A stretch of DNA of 64,000 bases, from the NCBI RefSeq assembly GCF_036327415.1, contig NZ_CP123961.1, positions 434,001 through 498,000 of the forward strand, read 5' to 3'. The position numbers and the translations under genes are program-made. The notes beneath the pieces were generated by a model. It saw only the letters and a program-made list of their open reading frames with translations. It did no database searches and had not been told where the DNA came from. Source of the DNA: Bartonella grahamii subsp. shimonis (GTDB lineage Bacteria > Pseudomonadota > Alphaproteobacteria > Rhizobiales > Rhizobiaceae). Positions 43,061 to 54,483 of the stretch are shown here, piece by piece (position 1 is the first letter of the stretch; each line of letters opens with the position of its first letter).

Positions 43061-43516
43061 ATGGGATTTTTTAATTTTATTAAAACTGTAGGGGAAAAGT
43101 TAGGTATTGGGGACCATGAACCAAAAGAAAAAGATTTTAAGGCAGCATTTGATCATTTTCAACTCGGTACAGAAAAAGTAAATATTCAAGTTGAAGACGG
43201 TGAAGCTATTTTAAGCGGTGAAGTTCCAGACAGGGAAACACTTGAAAAAGCACTGCTGGTTGTTGGCAATTCACAAGGTATCTCTTCTGTAGATGTTGAT
43301 CAATTAAAGATTATAGATACAACGCCTAGAAAACCTTCTCGCTTTTATGAGGTTAAATCTGGTGATAATCTTTGGAAAATTGCTGAAGAGGTTTATGGAA
43401 AAGGGCAAGGTAATAAAAACACATTTATTTTTGAAGCCAATAAGCCAATGCTAAAATCTCCCGATAAAATTTATCCTGGACAAGTTTTACGTATTCCTGA
43501 AATTGACCATAGTTAA
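43061..43516 (+). CDS. BON and LysM domain protein
   Basis: A 151-residue protein like E. coli YgaU/Kbp. A BON domain (about residues 20-85; VNIQVEDGEAILSGEVPDRE) is followed by a LysM domain (about 94-147; FYEVKSGDNLWKIAEEVYG and IYPGQVLRIP). YgaU is a cytoplasmic potassium-binding protein, and like it this protein has no signal peptide. The ATG at 43061 sits right after GGAGG, so the 28-codon upstream extension is not used. It is divergent from batR. Confidence 0.9.
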   Translation: MGFFNFIKTVGEKLGIGDHEPKEKDFKAAFDHFQLGTEKVNIQVEDGEAILSGEVPDRETLEKALLVVGNSQGISSVDVDQLKIIDTTPRKPSRFYEVKSGDNLWKIAEEVYGKGQGNKNTFIFEANKPMLKSPDKIYPGQVLRIPEIDHS

Positions 43517-43564
43517 TTCATCAAAGGGGATAATTTTTTACTGATGGCATTAAACAAAAAAATA

Positions 43565-43598
43565 AAGAAGCGTACAAAATTTTCACGCTTCTTCATTT
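43565..43598. terminator. Bidirectional terminator between convergent genes
   Basis: Stem AAGAAGCGT (43565-43573) with ACGCTTCTT (43585-43593), loop of 11 nt, then TCATTTT. The A-rich left flank gives T residues on the other strand, so it can serve both the BON-LysM gene and the copper chaperone gene. Confidence 0.75.
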
Positions 43599-43630
43599 TA
43601 AAAGTGTGTATTTATAATAAAAAAAGGAGC

Positions 43631-44185
43631 TTAGTGAACAGGAGAGGAGTTAGAAGGTGATGGTGCTTTCATAGCGTTTACAGAGAAATCAACATCAATT
43701 GTTCCTGCTTTCTCAAATGTCAATTTTGCGCTAATTTTATCACCTAACTTGAATGGTTGTGAAAGCCCCATAAACATAATATGATCACCGCCAGGCTTAA
43801 GCGTGATTTCGCCATTTCCCGGAATTTCAATGCCATTGTGCATTTTTTCCATTTTCATAATATCATTAACGACAGCCATAGAGTGTATCTCTGTTGTTTT
43901 TACTCCGTTTGTGGAAATAGAAACCAAACGGTCTGGGGTATTACTGTGATTAATAATGTAAAGATAACCGCTACCAACTCTTATACCTCTAGGTGTTTCG
44001 CGTGTCCAAGGATTAAGAATTTCTATGTCGCCAAGTTTATATTGCTGAGCACCTGCTGGCAGGGTTATACCAGCAAAGAGAAGAACACACACGATATTTA
44101 TGATAACCTTTTTGTATGGATATTGCGTATGTATTATATTCTTAAAGATGAGATTTGTTATTTTCTTAATAATAGATGTCATCAT
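43631..44185 (-). CDS. PCu(A)C periplasmic copper chaperone
   Basis: A periplasmic protein of the DUF461 (PCu(A)C) family that carries Cu(I) for assembly of cytochrome oxidase. The metal motif H-x-M ... M ... H-x-M is visible as EIHSMAV, MKMEKMHNGIEIPG and GDHIMFMGL. A hydrophobic signal sequence ends at AGA before QQYKLGD; its basic N-region is unusually long. The ATG at 44185 is 7 nt downstream of GGAGGG and is preferred to the ATG at 44212. No SCO-family partner gene is adjacent. Confidence 0.93.
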   Translation of the reverse strand: MMTSIIKKITNLIFKNIIHTQYPYKKVIINIVCVLLFAGITLPAGAQQYKLGDIEILNPWTRETPRGIRVGSGYLYIINHSNTPDRLVSISTNGVKTTEIHSMAVVNDIMKMEKMHNGIEIPGNGEITLKPGGDHIMFMGLSQPFKLGDKISAKLTFEKAGTIDVDFSVNAMKAPSPSNSSPVH

Positions 44186-44907
44186 TGATTTACCCTCCTT
44201 CATAAGATTCACACTTTGAATGTTTTTTTATTTTAGCAGAACTTTTATTTAAAATAAAAGAAAGAAATGCTAAAATGAAATTGATTTGAATATGAGAATA
44301 AAAACCATAGAATTCTTAGATTTTAAAGGAAGACAGTAAGGTTTACAATGACAACACACCTCTCAATACTTCCGTGTTCATCTTGCAAAAGTATTTGTAA
44401 ATGGTATAAAATCTATGATGTACTACCATTTTACTTAAAAAGATATAATACAGAACAAACATTAACCACTTTACCAATTTTTAATATTACGACAGCTCTT
44501 GGCATTTTAAAAAGCTTTTACATGAGTATTTTTTATTAATGATGGGCAGATCAAGAGCGAAAGAGCAATCACTCTTTTATTTTTTAATTTTTATAGAAAG
44601 ATATATTTGTTGAGAGTTGCAAGAAAAATATATTATGATCTCAAGTCTCTCATAAATATGGTATTTATGGGTCATTAGAGCGCTTATTTTAAAATAAATT
44701 TTTTATTTTGGAGATGTTTCTCTCATTATTCTCTTGTAGCAATAAAAGCCTGTTCTTATATACGAGGCAGCAAGGCTTATTGCGACTTGCAATTTGTTAT
44801 TATTTTATGTTGCTTGAAGCAATATACGGGCTTTGAGTGTTATGAGGAGCTGTCTTAAAAAGATGCTTTATGAAGGTTGAGGTAGCTTGCTGAATGGAGA
44901 TTATAAT
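44186..44907. other. Intergenic region upstream of dnaK
   Basis: About 720 nt. A short stretch near 44345-44440 ('gtaaatggtataaaatctat', 'gatgtactaccattttac') resembles the middle of family B. A hairpin AAAGAG/CTCTTT followed by T-rich sequence lies at 44560-44585 and could end a small + strand transcript. The dnaK promoter (expected heat-shock type) must be here; I could not assign it with confidence. Confidence 0.5.
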
Positions 44908-46800
44908 ATGGCAAAAGTAATTGGTATTGATTTGGGGACAACGAACTCTTGTGTGGCTGTTATGGATGGCAAAAACGCAAAGGTTATCGAGAACTCAGAA
45001 GGTGCACGAACAACACCTTCCGTTGTTGCCTTTACTGATGGGGGAGAGCGGCTTGTTGGACAGCCTGCTAAACGGCAGGCGGTAACAAATCCTGAAGGAA
45101 CAGTTTTTGCAGTTAAACGTTTGATAGGGCGTCGTTTTGATGATCCTATGGTTGAAAAAGATAAAGCACTTGTGCCTTATAAAATTGTTAAAGGTGACAA
45201 TGGTGATGCGTGGGTTGAAGAAGCGGGTAAGAAATATTCTCCATCGCAAATTTCAGCTATGATTTTGCAAAAGATGAAGGAAACAGCTGAATCTTATTTG
45301 GGTGAAAAAGTTGAACAAGCGGTTATTACTGTTCCTGCTTATTTTAATGATGCGCAACGTCAAGCGACTAAAGATGCGGGTAAAATTGCTGGACTTGAAG
45401 TTTTACGGATTATTAATGAGCCGACTGCGGCTGCTTTAGCTTATGGTTTGGACAAAAAAGACGGAAAAACAATAGCTGTTTACGATCTTGGTGGTGGTAC
45501 ATTTGATATTTCAGTACTTGAAATTGGAGATGGCGTTTTTGAAGTTAAATCAACCAATGGAGATACGTTTTTAGGGGGTGAAGACTTTGACATGCGCTTG
45601 GTCGGTTATTTTGCAGATGAGTTTAAGAAAGAACAAGGAATTGATCTGAAAAATGATAAACTCGCTTTACAGCGCTTAAAAGAAGCGGCAGAAAAAGCAA
45701 AAATTGAACTTTCTTCGTCGCAGCAAACAGAAATCAATTTACCATTTATCACAGCAGATCAATCAGGCCCCAAGCACTTAACAATGAAATTGACTCGGGC
45801 GAAATTTGAATCTCTGGTTGACGATTTAGTGCAGCGTACCATCGAGCCTTGTAAAGCTGCATTGAAAGATGCTGGATTAAAGGCCGGTGAGATTGACGAA
45901 GTTGTTTTAGTGGGTGGTATGACACGTATGCCCAAGATTCAGCAAGTTGTGCAGAGCTTCTTTGGTAAGGATCCACATAAAGGCGTTAATCCTGATGAAG
46001 TTGTCGCAATGGGCGCTGCCATTCAAGGGGGGGTATTGCAAGGTGATGTCAAAGACGTGTTGCTTTTAGATGTAACACCTTTATCCTTGGGGATCGAAAC
46101 TTTGGGTGGGGTTTTTACACGTCTCATTGAGCGTAATACCACTATCCCAACGAAAAAATCTCAAGTTTTTTCAACAGCTGATGATAACCAGAGTGCTGTG
46201 ACTATTCGTGTTTTCCAAGGTGAGCGGGAAATGGCGAGTGATAATAAGTTATTGGCTCAATTTGATCTTGTTGGTATTCCTCCAGCACCGCGTGGTATAC
46301 CTCAAATTGAAGTTACTTTTGATATTGATGCGAATGGTATTGTTAATGTTTCGGCCAAAGATAAGGGAACTGGTAAAGAGCATCAAATTCGTATTCAGGC
46401 ATCAGGTGGTTTAAGTGATGCTGATATTGAAAAAATGGTACAGGATGCGGAAGAGCACGCAGCTGAGGATAAAAAACGCCGTGAAGGTGTTGAAGCTAGA
46501 AATCAAGCGGAAGCTCTTATTCATTCAACTGAAAAGTCACTCAGTGAATATGGCGATAAAGTATCAGCTGAAGAAAAAGGACAGATTGAAACAGCAATAT
46601 CTGAGTTGAAATCTGCGCTTGAAGGCAGTGATACTGAAGAAGTAACAACAAAGATGCAAAAATTAGCTGAAGTCAGTATGAAGCTTGGACAGGCTATGTA
46701 TGAAGCTTCACAAGCAGCGAGCGCTGACACTGAAACAGAAGAAAAGAATGATGATGTTGTTGATGCTGATTTTGAAGAAGTTAATGATAAGAAGAAATAG
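44908..46800 (+). CDS. dnaK: Chaperone DnaK (Hsp70)
   Basis: DnaK is the main cytoplasmic Hsp70, binding unfolded segments in an ATP cycle driven by DnaJ and GrpE. The 630-residue protein begins [20 protein letters not shown], has phosphate-binding [14 protein letters not shown] and adenosine region [14 protein letters not shown], the substrate-binding domain with [14 protein letters not shown], and an acidic C-terminal tail rich in D/E. The ATG at 44908 after TGGAGA is chosen over 44887. dnaJ follows after 154 nt with an intervening hairpin. Confidence 0.98.
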   Translation: MAKVIGIDLGTTNSCVAVMDGKNAKVIENSEGARTTPSVVAFTDGGERLVGQPAKRQAVTNPEGTVFAVKRLIGRRFDDPMVEKDKALVPYKIVKGDNGDAWVEEAGKKYSPSQISAMILQKMKETAESYLGEKVEQAVITVPAYFNDAQRQATKDAGKIAGLEVLRIINEPTAAALAYGLDKKDGKTIAVYDLGGGTFDISVLEIGDGVFEVKSTNGDTFLGGEDFDMRLVGYFADEFKKEQGIDLKNDKLALQRLKEAAEKAKIELSSSQQTEINLPFITADQSGPKHLTMKLTRAKFESLVDDLVQRTIEPCKAALKDAGLKAGEIDEVVLVGGMTRMPKIQQVVQSFFGKDPHKGVNPDEVVAMGAAIQGGVLQGDVKDVLLLDVTPLSLGIETLGGVFTRLIERNTTIPTKKSQVFSTADDNQSAVTIRVFQGEREMASDNKLLAQFDLVGIPPAPRGIPQIEVTFDIDANGIVNVSAKDKGTGKEHQIRIQASGGLSDADIEKMVQDAEEHAAEDKKRREGVEARNQAEALIHSTEKSLSEYGDKVSAEEKGQIETAISELKSALEGSDTEEVTTKMQKLAEVSMKLGQAMYEASQAASADTETEEKNDDVVDADFEEVNDKKK

Positions 46801-46828
46801 TGTCGGCATATGTGTTGATTAATTTATA

Positions 46829-46866
46829 AACCCGGCCTTTGAAATATAAGGCTGGGCTTTATTATT
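46829..46866 (+). terminator. Hairpin terminator between dnaK and dnaJ
   Basis: AACCCGGCCTT and AAGGCTGGGCTT form a GC-rich stem with one G-T type pair around an 8-nt loop, followed by TATTATTT. It likely attenuates read-through from dnaK into dnaJ, lowering DnaJ relative to DnaK. Confidence 0.7.
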
Positions 46867-46957
46867 TGAGTGAGTTGCAACTTTGTTGTTAAAAATATAA
46901 ATTAAAAGCAATCTTATCCATAAAGATGGATGATAGAGAAATTATCAGGAATACATG

Positions 46958-48100
46958 ATGAAGGTTGACTATTATGAAATTCTTGGCGTGACTCGTGAAT
47001 GTGATGATAAAAAATTGAAATCTGCTTTTCGCAAGTTGGCAATGCAATATCATCCTGATCGCAACGCTGGGGATAAAGAGGCAGAGCGAAAATTCAAAGA
47101 AATTGGCGAAGCCTACGAAGTCCTTAAAGATCCCCAAAAGCGTGCTGCTTATGATCGATTTGGTCATGCGGCTTTTGAAAATAGCGGTAGTCAAAGAGGA
47201 GCAAATCCCTTTGGAGGTTTTGCTGCTGGTGGTGGATTTGCTGATATTTTTGAAGATTTTTTTGGCGAAATTATGGGAGGTGCGCACCGTAAGCGTGGTG
47301 ATGGTCGCGAACGTGGTGCAGATCTGAGTTATAATATGGAAATAACCTTAGAAGAGGTATTTTCAGGAAAAACTGCAGAAATTACTATTCCCAGTTCTGT
47401 TACGTGCGATGTTTGTGAAGGATCAGGAGCGAGAAAGGGCTCTAAGCCACAAGTTTGTGGAACATGTCATGGATCTGGTCGTGTGCGTGCTGCACAAGGT
47501 TTCTTTTCCATTGAGCGGACATGTCCTTCATGTCATGGACGTGGTGAAACTATTACGGATCCATGCCCCAAATGTAAGGGGACACGACGCATAGAGAAAA
47601 AACGTTCATTGAGCGTAAATATTCCAGCTGGTATTGAAGATGGAACGCGTATTCGCCTTTCTGGTGAGGGTGATGCTGGTATTCGTGGTGGACCCAATGG
47701 TGATCTTTATATTTTCTTTTCCGTTAAACCGCATGAATTTTTTCAGCGAGAAGGAGCAGATCTTCACTGTCGCATTCCTATTTCAATGGTAACAGCTGCT
47801 TTAGGAGGAGAGTTTGAAGTTTCCGATCTTGATGGTGTTAAAGCGCGTGTTAAGATCCCAGAAGGGACACAAAATGGACGTCAATTCCGCCTTAAAGGCA
47901 AGGGTATGCCCATGTTGCGTCGGCAGCAAGCAAGGGGTGACCTTTACATCCATATCACGATTGAGACACCACAGAAACTAACGCAAGAGCAACGTGAACT
48001 ATTGCAAAAATTTGAAAAACTTTCAAATCACGAGAATTCACCACAATCACATGGCTTTTTTTCACGTATGAAAGAATTTTTTGAAAATATTTCTGGTTAA
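46958..48100 (+). CDS. dnaJ: Chaperone DnaJ (Hsp40)
   Basis: DnaJ delivers substrates to DnaK and stimulates its ATPase. The J domain (residues 1-70) has YHPDRN with the HPD triad, then a Gly/Phe-rich linker ([17 protein letters not shown]). The cysteine-rich zinc domain has four CxxCxG repeats ([32 protein letters not shown]), followed by the two C-terminal beta domains. An adjacent ATG at 46955 would add one methionine; 46958 matches family starts. Downstream is 1.9 kb of non-coding DNA. Confidence 0.97.
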   Translation: MKVDYYEILGVTRECDDKKLKSAFRKLAMQYHPDRNAGDKEAERKFKEIGEAYEVLKDPQKRAAYDRFGHAAFENSGSQRGANPFGGFAAGGGFADIFEDFFGEIMGGAHRKRGDGRERGADLSYNMEITLEEVFSGKTAEITIPSSVTCDVCEGSGARKGSKPQVCGTCHGSGRVRAAQGFFSIERTCPSCHGRGETITDPCPKCKGTRRIEKKRSLSVNIPAGIEDGTRIRLSGEGDAGIRGGPNGDLYIFFSVKPHEFFQREGADLHCRIPISMVTAALGGEFEVSDLDGVKARVKIPEGTQNGRQFRLKGKGMPMLRRQQARGDLYIHITIETPQKLTQEQRELLQKFEKLSNHENSPQSHGFFSRMKEFFENISG

Positions 48101-49997
48101 AATATGTGAATGTTCTCAGAATAGATTAGAAAAAACTTTTGGAAAGTTATTTTAATTAAACTTTCTATAGTCTTATCATCTTTGAAAAGCATTTTTTCTT
48201 GAAAAGAAAAGAGAGAAACGATTAATTGAGGGTAAGTTCCTGTCGTTGATAGTTTTTTACATTTCACGAAGTTTTATGGGTAAGTCTTATTTTTGAGTGT
48301 CTATGATATTTAAAAAAGGGCTTATCCGTAAGAAAGATGCAATTGAGTGACTGATTTCCAGTGTCATGATAACAGCTTTTATGCATTCAGCATTTTTTGT
48401 ATTTATTGTTTTACTCAAAATTCCTTTTTAAAAGCCCTATACTAAAACTGTAAAATAGGTAGTAGCTTACCAAGAAATGCTAAATAGCTATTAGACAATC
48501 CATCTTATTTCAAATAAAATATCAATTCCTCATAACCAATTTATTTTTGGAATTTTTGATAGTTTTAACTACTGTCTCCCTTTAAATAAGGGGTATTTTA
48601 TTCGGAATAGCTTTTACATGCCTTATACCAGCTTCATTTTCTTTTAGATTGCGGATTTTGTTTTGTATTTCTGGTGTCATAAAATACTTCTTCCAGATAA
48701 TAAAAAACGCTATAATCAGATTTATTTTATTCCAAAGAAATTATGAAATGAGATGGTGCATGTTGAATGCTAAAGAAGACATAGCAAAATATGTCTTGAG
48801 ATGCTTGATACATCTCTCTTTTGGAGAAACAAATTCGATGGAATTCACCTAGTTGAATTTATTGGCATGATAAAAATTTGGTGGGGAGAAAAAGGGAGTT
48901 ACTTTCGAAAAGAAAAATAAATACAATAAAAAAATGGCACGATATGCTTAAAAAACAGCACGATATATTGTCCAAATTGATAGTGATATGGAAAGAGAAA
49001 TTCACGAAGTGAATCTTTTTCATAAAATAACATAATTAAAACAATATATTAAGAGAATTAAAAAATTCTAAAAGACATTGAAGAATTTAAGCATGTCTTG
49101 CTGTGCAGAAAGAAAAATTTAATGAACAGATCGTAAAAATGAAAAAGTTTATAAAACTTTACGAAGATAGCAATCTAAACAATTAAATGTTTTTATAAAG
49201 GTGCTTCTAGAGAGCGTTAAGAGCTATTCGCAATAAATTTAAAGGATATGATAATGTTCTATAACAAGATATTATAGATAGGTGTGAGGATTATACTGTA
49301 GCGTATTTCTTTTATTATCTTTTATATGGATTGATGTTGTCTGATTAAAGACAGTAATTAATGGGATATAAAAGCAGAATTTACTTGTATCGTAAAATTT
49401 TAGTAGAATCCTTCAGAATTCTTTTAAAAATTTCTTATTAAGCTGTTAGAGAGGTTTCTTATTCGGATTTCGGAACAGTTTCAATTATCATGAAGACAGT
49501 TAGCATAAAGGAACCATCGTATAGCTTTACGGATCTCTTCTAGAAAATTTCTTGGATAAGTACAGTGCTAAGTCAATTTATCTTGGTGATGTGTTAATTT
49601 TATTATTATAAGAAAATTTTGTTTTATCTTACAAAATCAATAGTTGTATATATTCCTATTCATTGTTAAGTATTCATAGGCGTAAACTAATGAGTTGAAT
49701 ATACGGCGTAGCTTTAAATTTTTCAGAATTTTGCTTTTCAATTTTATACATAAATTCATAAAATTTTTATACATAAATTCATAAAATAATGACGTTTTGC
49801 ACGCCTGTATTGTTTAATTTTTCGCTGTCAATTTTTTGAGGAAGTTGTTTTCTTGTTCATCTCGTTGTTACATTTTCGTAATTTAAAGGAAAATTGACGA
49901 TTTTTAGGGGATGGATAGAGTAAAGCTTTGTTTTATTGTTTTCACTTTTCCTAAATTTCACTAAGAGATGGTAAAAAGTGGTGAGGAGGCTCTATTA
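48101..49997. other. Long gap with decayed sequence after dnaJ
   Basis: About 1.9 kb without an intact gene. A 34-codon stretch at 48934-49035 reads as coding-like sequence (GCACGATAT repeated; ARYIVQIDSDMEREIHEVNL) but contains an internal stop. A 23-bp tandem repeat sits at 49742-49786. No clear family A or B copy was found. The frame at 48649-48852 has no support and is not called. Confidence 0.6.
49742..49786 (+). repeat. 23-bp tandem duplication
   Basis: TTTTATACATAAATTCATAA plus three further bases occurs twice with a 23-nt period. Non-coding. Confidence 0.9.
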
Positions 49998-50903
49998 ATG
50001 GATGATGCTAAAAACGATGCTGTAGATGTTTTAGAAAAACAAGCAGCATTTTTATCGTCTGCTTTGCCTTATATGCAAAAATACGAAAATGAAACGGTCG
50101 TAGTAAAATATGGCGGCCATGCTATGGGTGACCCTGCTTTGGGGCGAGCATTTGCGCGTGATATTGCTCTATTAAAGCAATCGGGGATTAATCCTGTTGT
50201 TGTTCATGGTGGGGGGCCTCAAATTGCTGAAATTTTGATGAAAATGGGGATTGAATCACGATTTGAAAATGGTTTACGGGTAACCGATGAGCGGATCGTT
50301 GAAGTCGTTGAAATGGTTTTAGCGGGTTCCATAAACAAAGAAATAGTTGCTCTCATCAACGCTGAGGGTGAATGGGCAATAGGATTGTGTGGCAAAGACG
50401 GCAATATGGTTTTTGCCGAAAAGGCTTATAAAACTGTCATTGATCCTGATTCGAATATTGAACGTGTTTTAGATTTGGGATTTGTTGGTGAGCCTATTGA
50501 AGTTGATCGCACATTGCTGGATCTTTTAGCTTGTTCTGAAATGATCCCAGTTCTTGCTCCTGTGGCTCCAGGACGCGATGGTAAAACTTATAATATTAAT
50601 GCTGATATTTTTGCTGGAGCCATTGCCGGTGCATTAGAGGCTAAACGCCTTTTGTTTCTCACAGATGTTCCTGGTGTTTTGGATAAACAGGGAAAACTTT
50701 TAAAGGAATTGACAATTTCTGAAGCTGAAAACCTCATCAAAAATGGCACAATTTCAGGGGGGATGATTCCAAAAGTAGAAACTTGTATAAAGGCTCTTCA
50801 AAATGGAGTAGAAGGTGTTGTCATTTTAAATGGTAAAACCCCCCATTCTGTTTTGTTAGAACTATTTACCGAACAAGGAGTTGGAACGCTTATTGTTTCA
50901 TAA
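49998..50903 (+). CDS. argB: Acetylglutamate kinase
   Basis: ArgB phosphorylates N-acetylglutamate, the second step of arginine synthesis. The 301-residue amino-acid-kinase-fold protein has [56 protein letters not shown] and [10 protein letters not shown]. The ATG at 49998 follows GAGGAGG at good spacing, so the upstream ATG at 49968 is not used. No other arg gene is in the window. The EamA transporter gene follows after 33 nt and may be co-transcribed. Confidence 0.95.
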   Translation: MDDAKNDAVDVLEKQAAFLSSALPYMQKYENETVVVKYGGHAMGDPALGRAFARDIALLKQSGINPVVVHGGGPQIAEILMKMGIESRFENGLRVTDERIVEVVEMVLAGSINKEIVALINAEGEWAIGLCGKDGNMVFAEKAYKTVIDPDSNIERVLDLGFVGEPIEVDRTLLDLLACSEMIPVLAPVAPGRDGKTYNINADIFAGAIAGALEAKRLLFLTDVPGVLDKQGKLLKELTISEAENLIKNGTISGGMIPKVETCIKALQNGVEGVVILNGKTPHSVLLELFTEQGVGTLIVS

Positions 50904-50936
50904 GATGTACATAAAATCGGAGGAAAGAAACCTTTC

Positions 50937-51851
50937 ATGGTTGATATAAAACAATTGAAACGCCCGTTACTCAGCAAGCAGGAATTGGCAATATTTGCTG
51001 CAACAATATTGTGGGGTATTACATTTTTAGTCATTCATATTGCGGTACGCTATAGCGGTCCTCTGTTTTTTGTTGGATTTCGTTTTATTGTTTCATCTCT
51101 TATATGTGGGGCAATTTTTTGGCGCTCTATAAAAGGTATAACAGTTTATGAAGTTTTCGCTGGAATGGCGATTGGTTTAGCCATGTTTTTAGGTTATGCT
51201 TTTCAAGCAGCTGGACTTCAAACGGTTATTAGTAGTCAGTCGGCTTTTATCACAGCGCTTTATGTACCGATGGTTCCAATTTTACAATGGATTGTTTTTA
51301 AAAAACCTCCCCGTTTAGCTTGTTGGATTGGGATTGTTTTCGCCTTTATTGGGCTTGTACTTGTTTCAGGACAAAAGCCGGGAAGTTTTGATTTTTCAAA
51401 AGGCGAAATTTTGACTTTATTAGGTGCTTTAGCGATTGCTGGAGAAGTCATACTCATTGGAATTTTTGCTAACAAGGTTGATAGTCGGCGTGTGACTATT
51501 GCCCAGTTATTTTTTAGTGGTTTTTTTTCATTCGCTTGTATGCCTTTGATGGGTGAAAGCATTCCTGAATTTTCGTGGATATGGTTTAGTATTGGCATCG
51601 GATTGGCATTAATGAGTGCCATCATTCAATTGGCTATGAACTGGGCACAAAAATCTATTTCCCCTACGCGTGCGACACTCATTTACGCAGGTGAACCGGT
51701 ATGGGCCGGTATCGTTGGGCGTTTGGCTGGAGAGCATTTATCCTCTTTAGCTTTATTAGGTGGCTTGCTTATTCTGATTGGGATCATTGTGGCTGAGTTA
51801 CAACCTTCACAATGGCGTAAGAAAAATAAAGCAACTGAAAAAATTGATTAA
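50937..51851 (+). CDS. EamA/DMT-family drug/metabolite transporter
   Basis: A 304-residue inner-membrane protein with about ten hydrophobic segments and two EamA repeats: the first from about residue 20 (LAIFAATILWGITFLVIHI) and the second from about residue 160 (GEILTLLGALAIAGEVILIG). The C-terminal half includes the typical APTRATLIYAGEPVWAG-like stretch (here SPTRATLIYAGEPVWAG). The family exports or imports amino acids and other metabolites; the substrate is unknown. A clear GGAGGAAAG ribosome site precedes the ATG. It is next to argB, but a role in arginine transport would be speculation. Confidence 0.9.
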   Translation: MVDIKQLKRPLLSKQELAIFAATILWGITFLVIHIAVRYSGPLFFVGFRFIVSSLICGAIFWRSIKGITVYEVFAGMAIGLAMFLGYAFQAAGLQTVISSQSAFITALYVPMVPILQWIVFKKPPRLACWIGIVFAFIGLVLVSGQKPGSFDFSKGEILTLLGALAIAGEVILIGIFANKVDSRRVTIAQLFFSGFFSFACMPLMGESIPEFSWIWFSIGIGLALMSAIIQLAMNWAQKSISPTRATLIYAGEPVWAGIVGRLAGEHLSSLALLGGLLILIGIIVAELQPSQWRKKNKATEKID

Positions 51852-52677
51852 CTATGTATTTTTTCTATTATGATTTTATTGTGTGAGATTTTTGCTTGCA
51901 AAGTTTTCATTTTTGAGGTTTTTTTAAATATGAAGATAAGGAGGCTCTATAAGCTATTCCAGCTTTTGTATACAAATTTGAGCAATAGTATCTGTTTACT
52001 TAACCTCTGAAACGGGAAGCCGCCTTTCATTGAGTCAAAACATGAAGTGGTAAAGATAAAAATCAGCTCTCATCTTTACTTTAATTTTTAAATTCGGCTT
52101 TACAATGTTCAAAAACATCTAAGATGATACCTAATGGGGATTTTGCATTGCCGCACCTTATGCCTTTTGTTTTTTAATTGAGTTAAGCTCTTCAAGCAAA
52201 ATAGAACACACAAAGCAGCTTGCAATAATACAGCAATGAATTGATTTATAATGATAATTTATCTTTATTTATATTGAGTTAAAGACCCGAGTAGCGTCAG
52301 ATTCTCTCATTTTAAATCTGTTTATCTTGAATCAGTTAAAATCATTTTCTTGCACACCACAAGCGGGTGGCCATGTGTTAAAACTGTATAAGAAAGGCAT
52401 GCTTCTTATAAGCTCTTTTAAGTGCCAAGGAATTTCACAACCATTGGAGGCTTGCAAAGTTTGTGATGGTACCAGCTTATCCAGCCTATGAGTCATCAAA
52501 TAAGATGTGAAAAGATTATTTTAGTCCCTTTGGTATTTAATTTAGTAAACAAAAGCCTTATTTTTAGGCTACAAGAAGTTGTGTTTTGAGAAGCTCTTGA
52601 GGTGTATATTCTTTTGAAAGAGGCCGAAACATAATTGGTCTTTGCGTTTTGTATTATTCTTTGCTAAATCGCCTTAT
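51852..52677. other. Intergenic region with repeat before lepA
   Basis: About 826 nt. An inverted family B copy occupies about 52232-52460. The lepA promoter must lie to its right. No gene recognised. Confidence 0.65.
52232..52460 (-). repeat. Dispersed repeat family B, copy 10 (inverted)
   Basis: Starts 'agcaatgaattgatttataa' then 'tgataatttatctttattta', followed by 'cgtcagattctctcatttta', 'gaatcagttaaaatcatttt' and 'cttgcacaccacaagc'. It lies about 380 nt downstream of the EamA gene stop, conserved end first. Confidence 0.75.
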
Positions 52678-54483
52678 ATGACAATAGATCGTAATTATAT
52701 TCGTAATTTTTCCATCGTGGCGCATATTGATCACGGCAAATCCACTTTAGCTGATCGTTTGATTCAAATGACAGGTGGACTTGATACACGTGAAATGAAA
52801 GAACAAGTGCTCGATTCCATGGATATTGAGCGTGAACGTGGAATTACTATTAAAGCACAAACGGTACGTTTACACTATAAGGCAAAGAATGGTGAAACCT
52901 ATATTTTAAATCTTATGGATACACCTGGTCATGTGGATTTTGCTTATGAGGTTTCGCGTTCATTAGCAGCTTGTGAAGGTTCTCTGTTGGTGGTAGATGC
53001 AAGCCAAGGTGTAGAGGCGCAGACATTGGCGAATGTTTATCAAGCCATTGATAATTCCCATGAGTTAGTCGTTGTACTCAATAAAGTTGATCTTCCCGCA
53101 GCAGAACCTGAGCGTGTTAAAGAACAAATTGAAGATGTGATAGGCATTGATACATCTCAAGCAGTAGAAATATCAGCAAAAACAGGTTTGGGTGTTCCTG
53201 ATGTTTTGGAGGCAATTGTTACGCAATTACCACCTCCACGCACAGGCGATGTTGCAAATTCCTTGAAAGCTATGTTGGTTGATAGCTGGTATGATGCATA
53301 TCTTGGTGTCATTGTTTTGGTACGGGTGATAGATGGTATTTTAAAAAAAGGCCAAACCATTCGTATGATGGGTACAGGGGCAAAATATCCCGTTGAGCGC
53401 GTTGGGGTATTTACACCTAAAATGGTACAGGTTGATGAATTAGGACCAGGCGAGATTGGTTTTATCACTGCTTCTATCAAAGAGGTAGCCGATACACGGG
53501 TTGGGGATACGATTACTGAAGAGCGTCGTCCTTGTGAACATGCGTTGCCTGGTTTTAAGCCGGCACAACCAGTTGTCTTTTGTGGTCTTTTTCCAATTGA
53601 TGCTGCCGATTTTGATGATTTGCGTGCAGCCATGGGCAAATTACGCTTAAATGATGCGAGTTTTTCTTTTGAAATGGAAACATCTGCGGCTTTGGGGTTT
53701 GGTTTTCGCTGTGGCTTTTTGGGACTTCTTCATCTTGAAATTATTCAAGAGCGATTAGAGCGTGAGTTTAATTTGGATTTAATCGCGACAGCACCTTCAG
53801 TTGTTTATCGCATGAATATGAATGATGGTTCTGTTAAAGAGTTGCACAATCCAGCGGATATGCCTGATGTGGTTAAAATTTCTTCTATCGAAGAACCTTG
53901 GATTCGAGCGACAATCATGACTCCTGATAATTATCTTGGGTCAATTTTAGAACTATGCCAAGAGCGTCGGGGGATGCAGGTTGGTTTGTCCTATGTTGGA
54001 ACGCGTGCTATGGTAACGTATGATTTACCACTGAATGAAGTTGTTTTTGATTTTTATGATCGCCTAAAATCGATCTCAAAGGGTTATGCTTCTTTTGATT
54101 ATCAGATGGCAGATTATGCAGAAGGGGATTTAGTTAAAATGTCTATTTTGGTAAATGGAGAATCTATAGATGCATTGTCGATGCTTGTGCACCGCACGAT
54201 TGCGGAAAAGCGCGGGCGTTCCATGTGTGAAAAACTGAAAGATCTTATTCCCCAACATATGTTTCAAATTCCAGTTCAAGCAGCTATTGGTGGTAAAGTT
54301 ATAGCGCGCGAAACAATTCGCGCTTTGCGTAAAGATGTAACAGCGAAATGTTACGGGGGTGATGTCACGCGTAAGCGCAAACTTTTGGAAAAGCAAAAAG
54401 AAGGCAAAAAACGGATGCGCCAATTTGGAAAAGTAGAAATTCCACAATCGGCATTTATTCAAGCGCTCAAAATGAACAAATAA
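52678..54483 (+). CDS. lepA: Elongation factor 4
   Basis: LepA is a ribosome-associated GTPase implicated in back-translocation and in 30S biogenesis. The 601-residue protein has the G1 motif [14 protein letters not shown]2 [11 protein letters not shown]3 DTPGHVDF, G4 NKVDLPAA and G5 ISAKTG. It also has the LepA-specific C-terminal domain ([20 protein letters not shown]). The ATG at 52678 begins the conserved [19 protein letters not shown]; upstream in-frame codons are non-conserved. It is a single-gene unit. Confidence 0.97.
   Translation: MTIDRNYIRNFSIVAHIDHGKSTLADRLIQMTGGLDTREMKEQVLDSMDIERERGITIKAQTVRLHYKAKNGETYILNLMDTPGHVDFAYEVSRSLAACEGSLLVVDASQGVEAQTLANVYQAIDNSHELVVVLNKVDLPAAEPERVKEQIEDVIGIDTSQAVEISAKTGLGVPDVLEAIVTQLPPPRTGDVANSLKAMLVDSWYDAYLGVIVLVRVIDGILKKGQTIRMMGTGAKYPVERVGVFTPKMVQVDELGPGEIGFITASIKEVADTRVGDTITEERRPCEHALPGFKPAQPVVFCGLFPIDAADFDDLRAAMGKLRLNDASFSFEMETSAALGFGFRCGFLGLLHLEIIQERLEREFNLDLIATAPSVVYRMNMNDGSVKELHNPADMPDVVKISSIEEPWIRATIMTPDNYLGSILELCQERRGMQVGLSYVGTRAMVTYDLPLNEVVFDFYDRLKSISKGYASFDYQMADYAEGDLVKMSILVNGESIDALSMLVHRTIAEKRGRSMCEKLKDLIPQHMFQIPVQAAIGGKVIARETIRALRKDVTAKCYGGDVTRKRKLLEKQKEGKKRMRQFGKVEIPQSAFIQALKMNK

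Noticed and set aside
44348-44539. 63-codon frame upstream of dnaK
   Set aside because: It contains the 'aaatggtataaaatc' block of family B, so it is repeat debris.
44813-44860. Possible heat-shock (sigma-32) promoter before dnaK from a CTTGAA-like box
   Set aside because: The spacing and the -10 match are poor, and other CTTG boxes nearby fit equally badly.
48649-48852. 67-codon frame after dnaJ
   Set aside because: No recognised motif, no ribosome site, and in a gap of degraded sequence.
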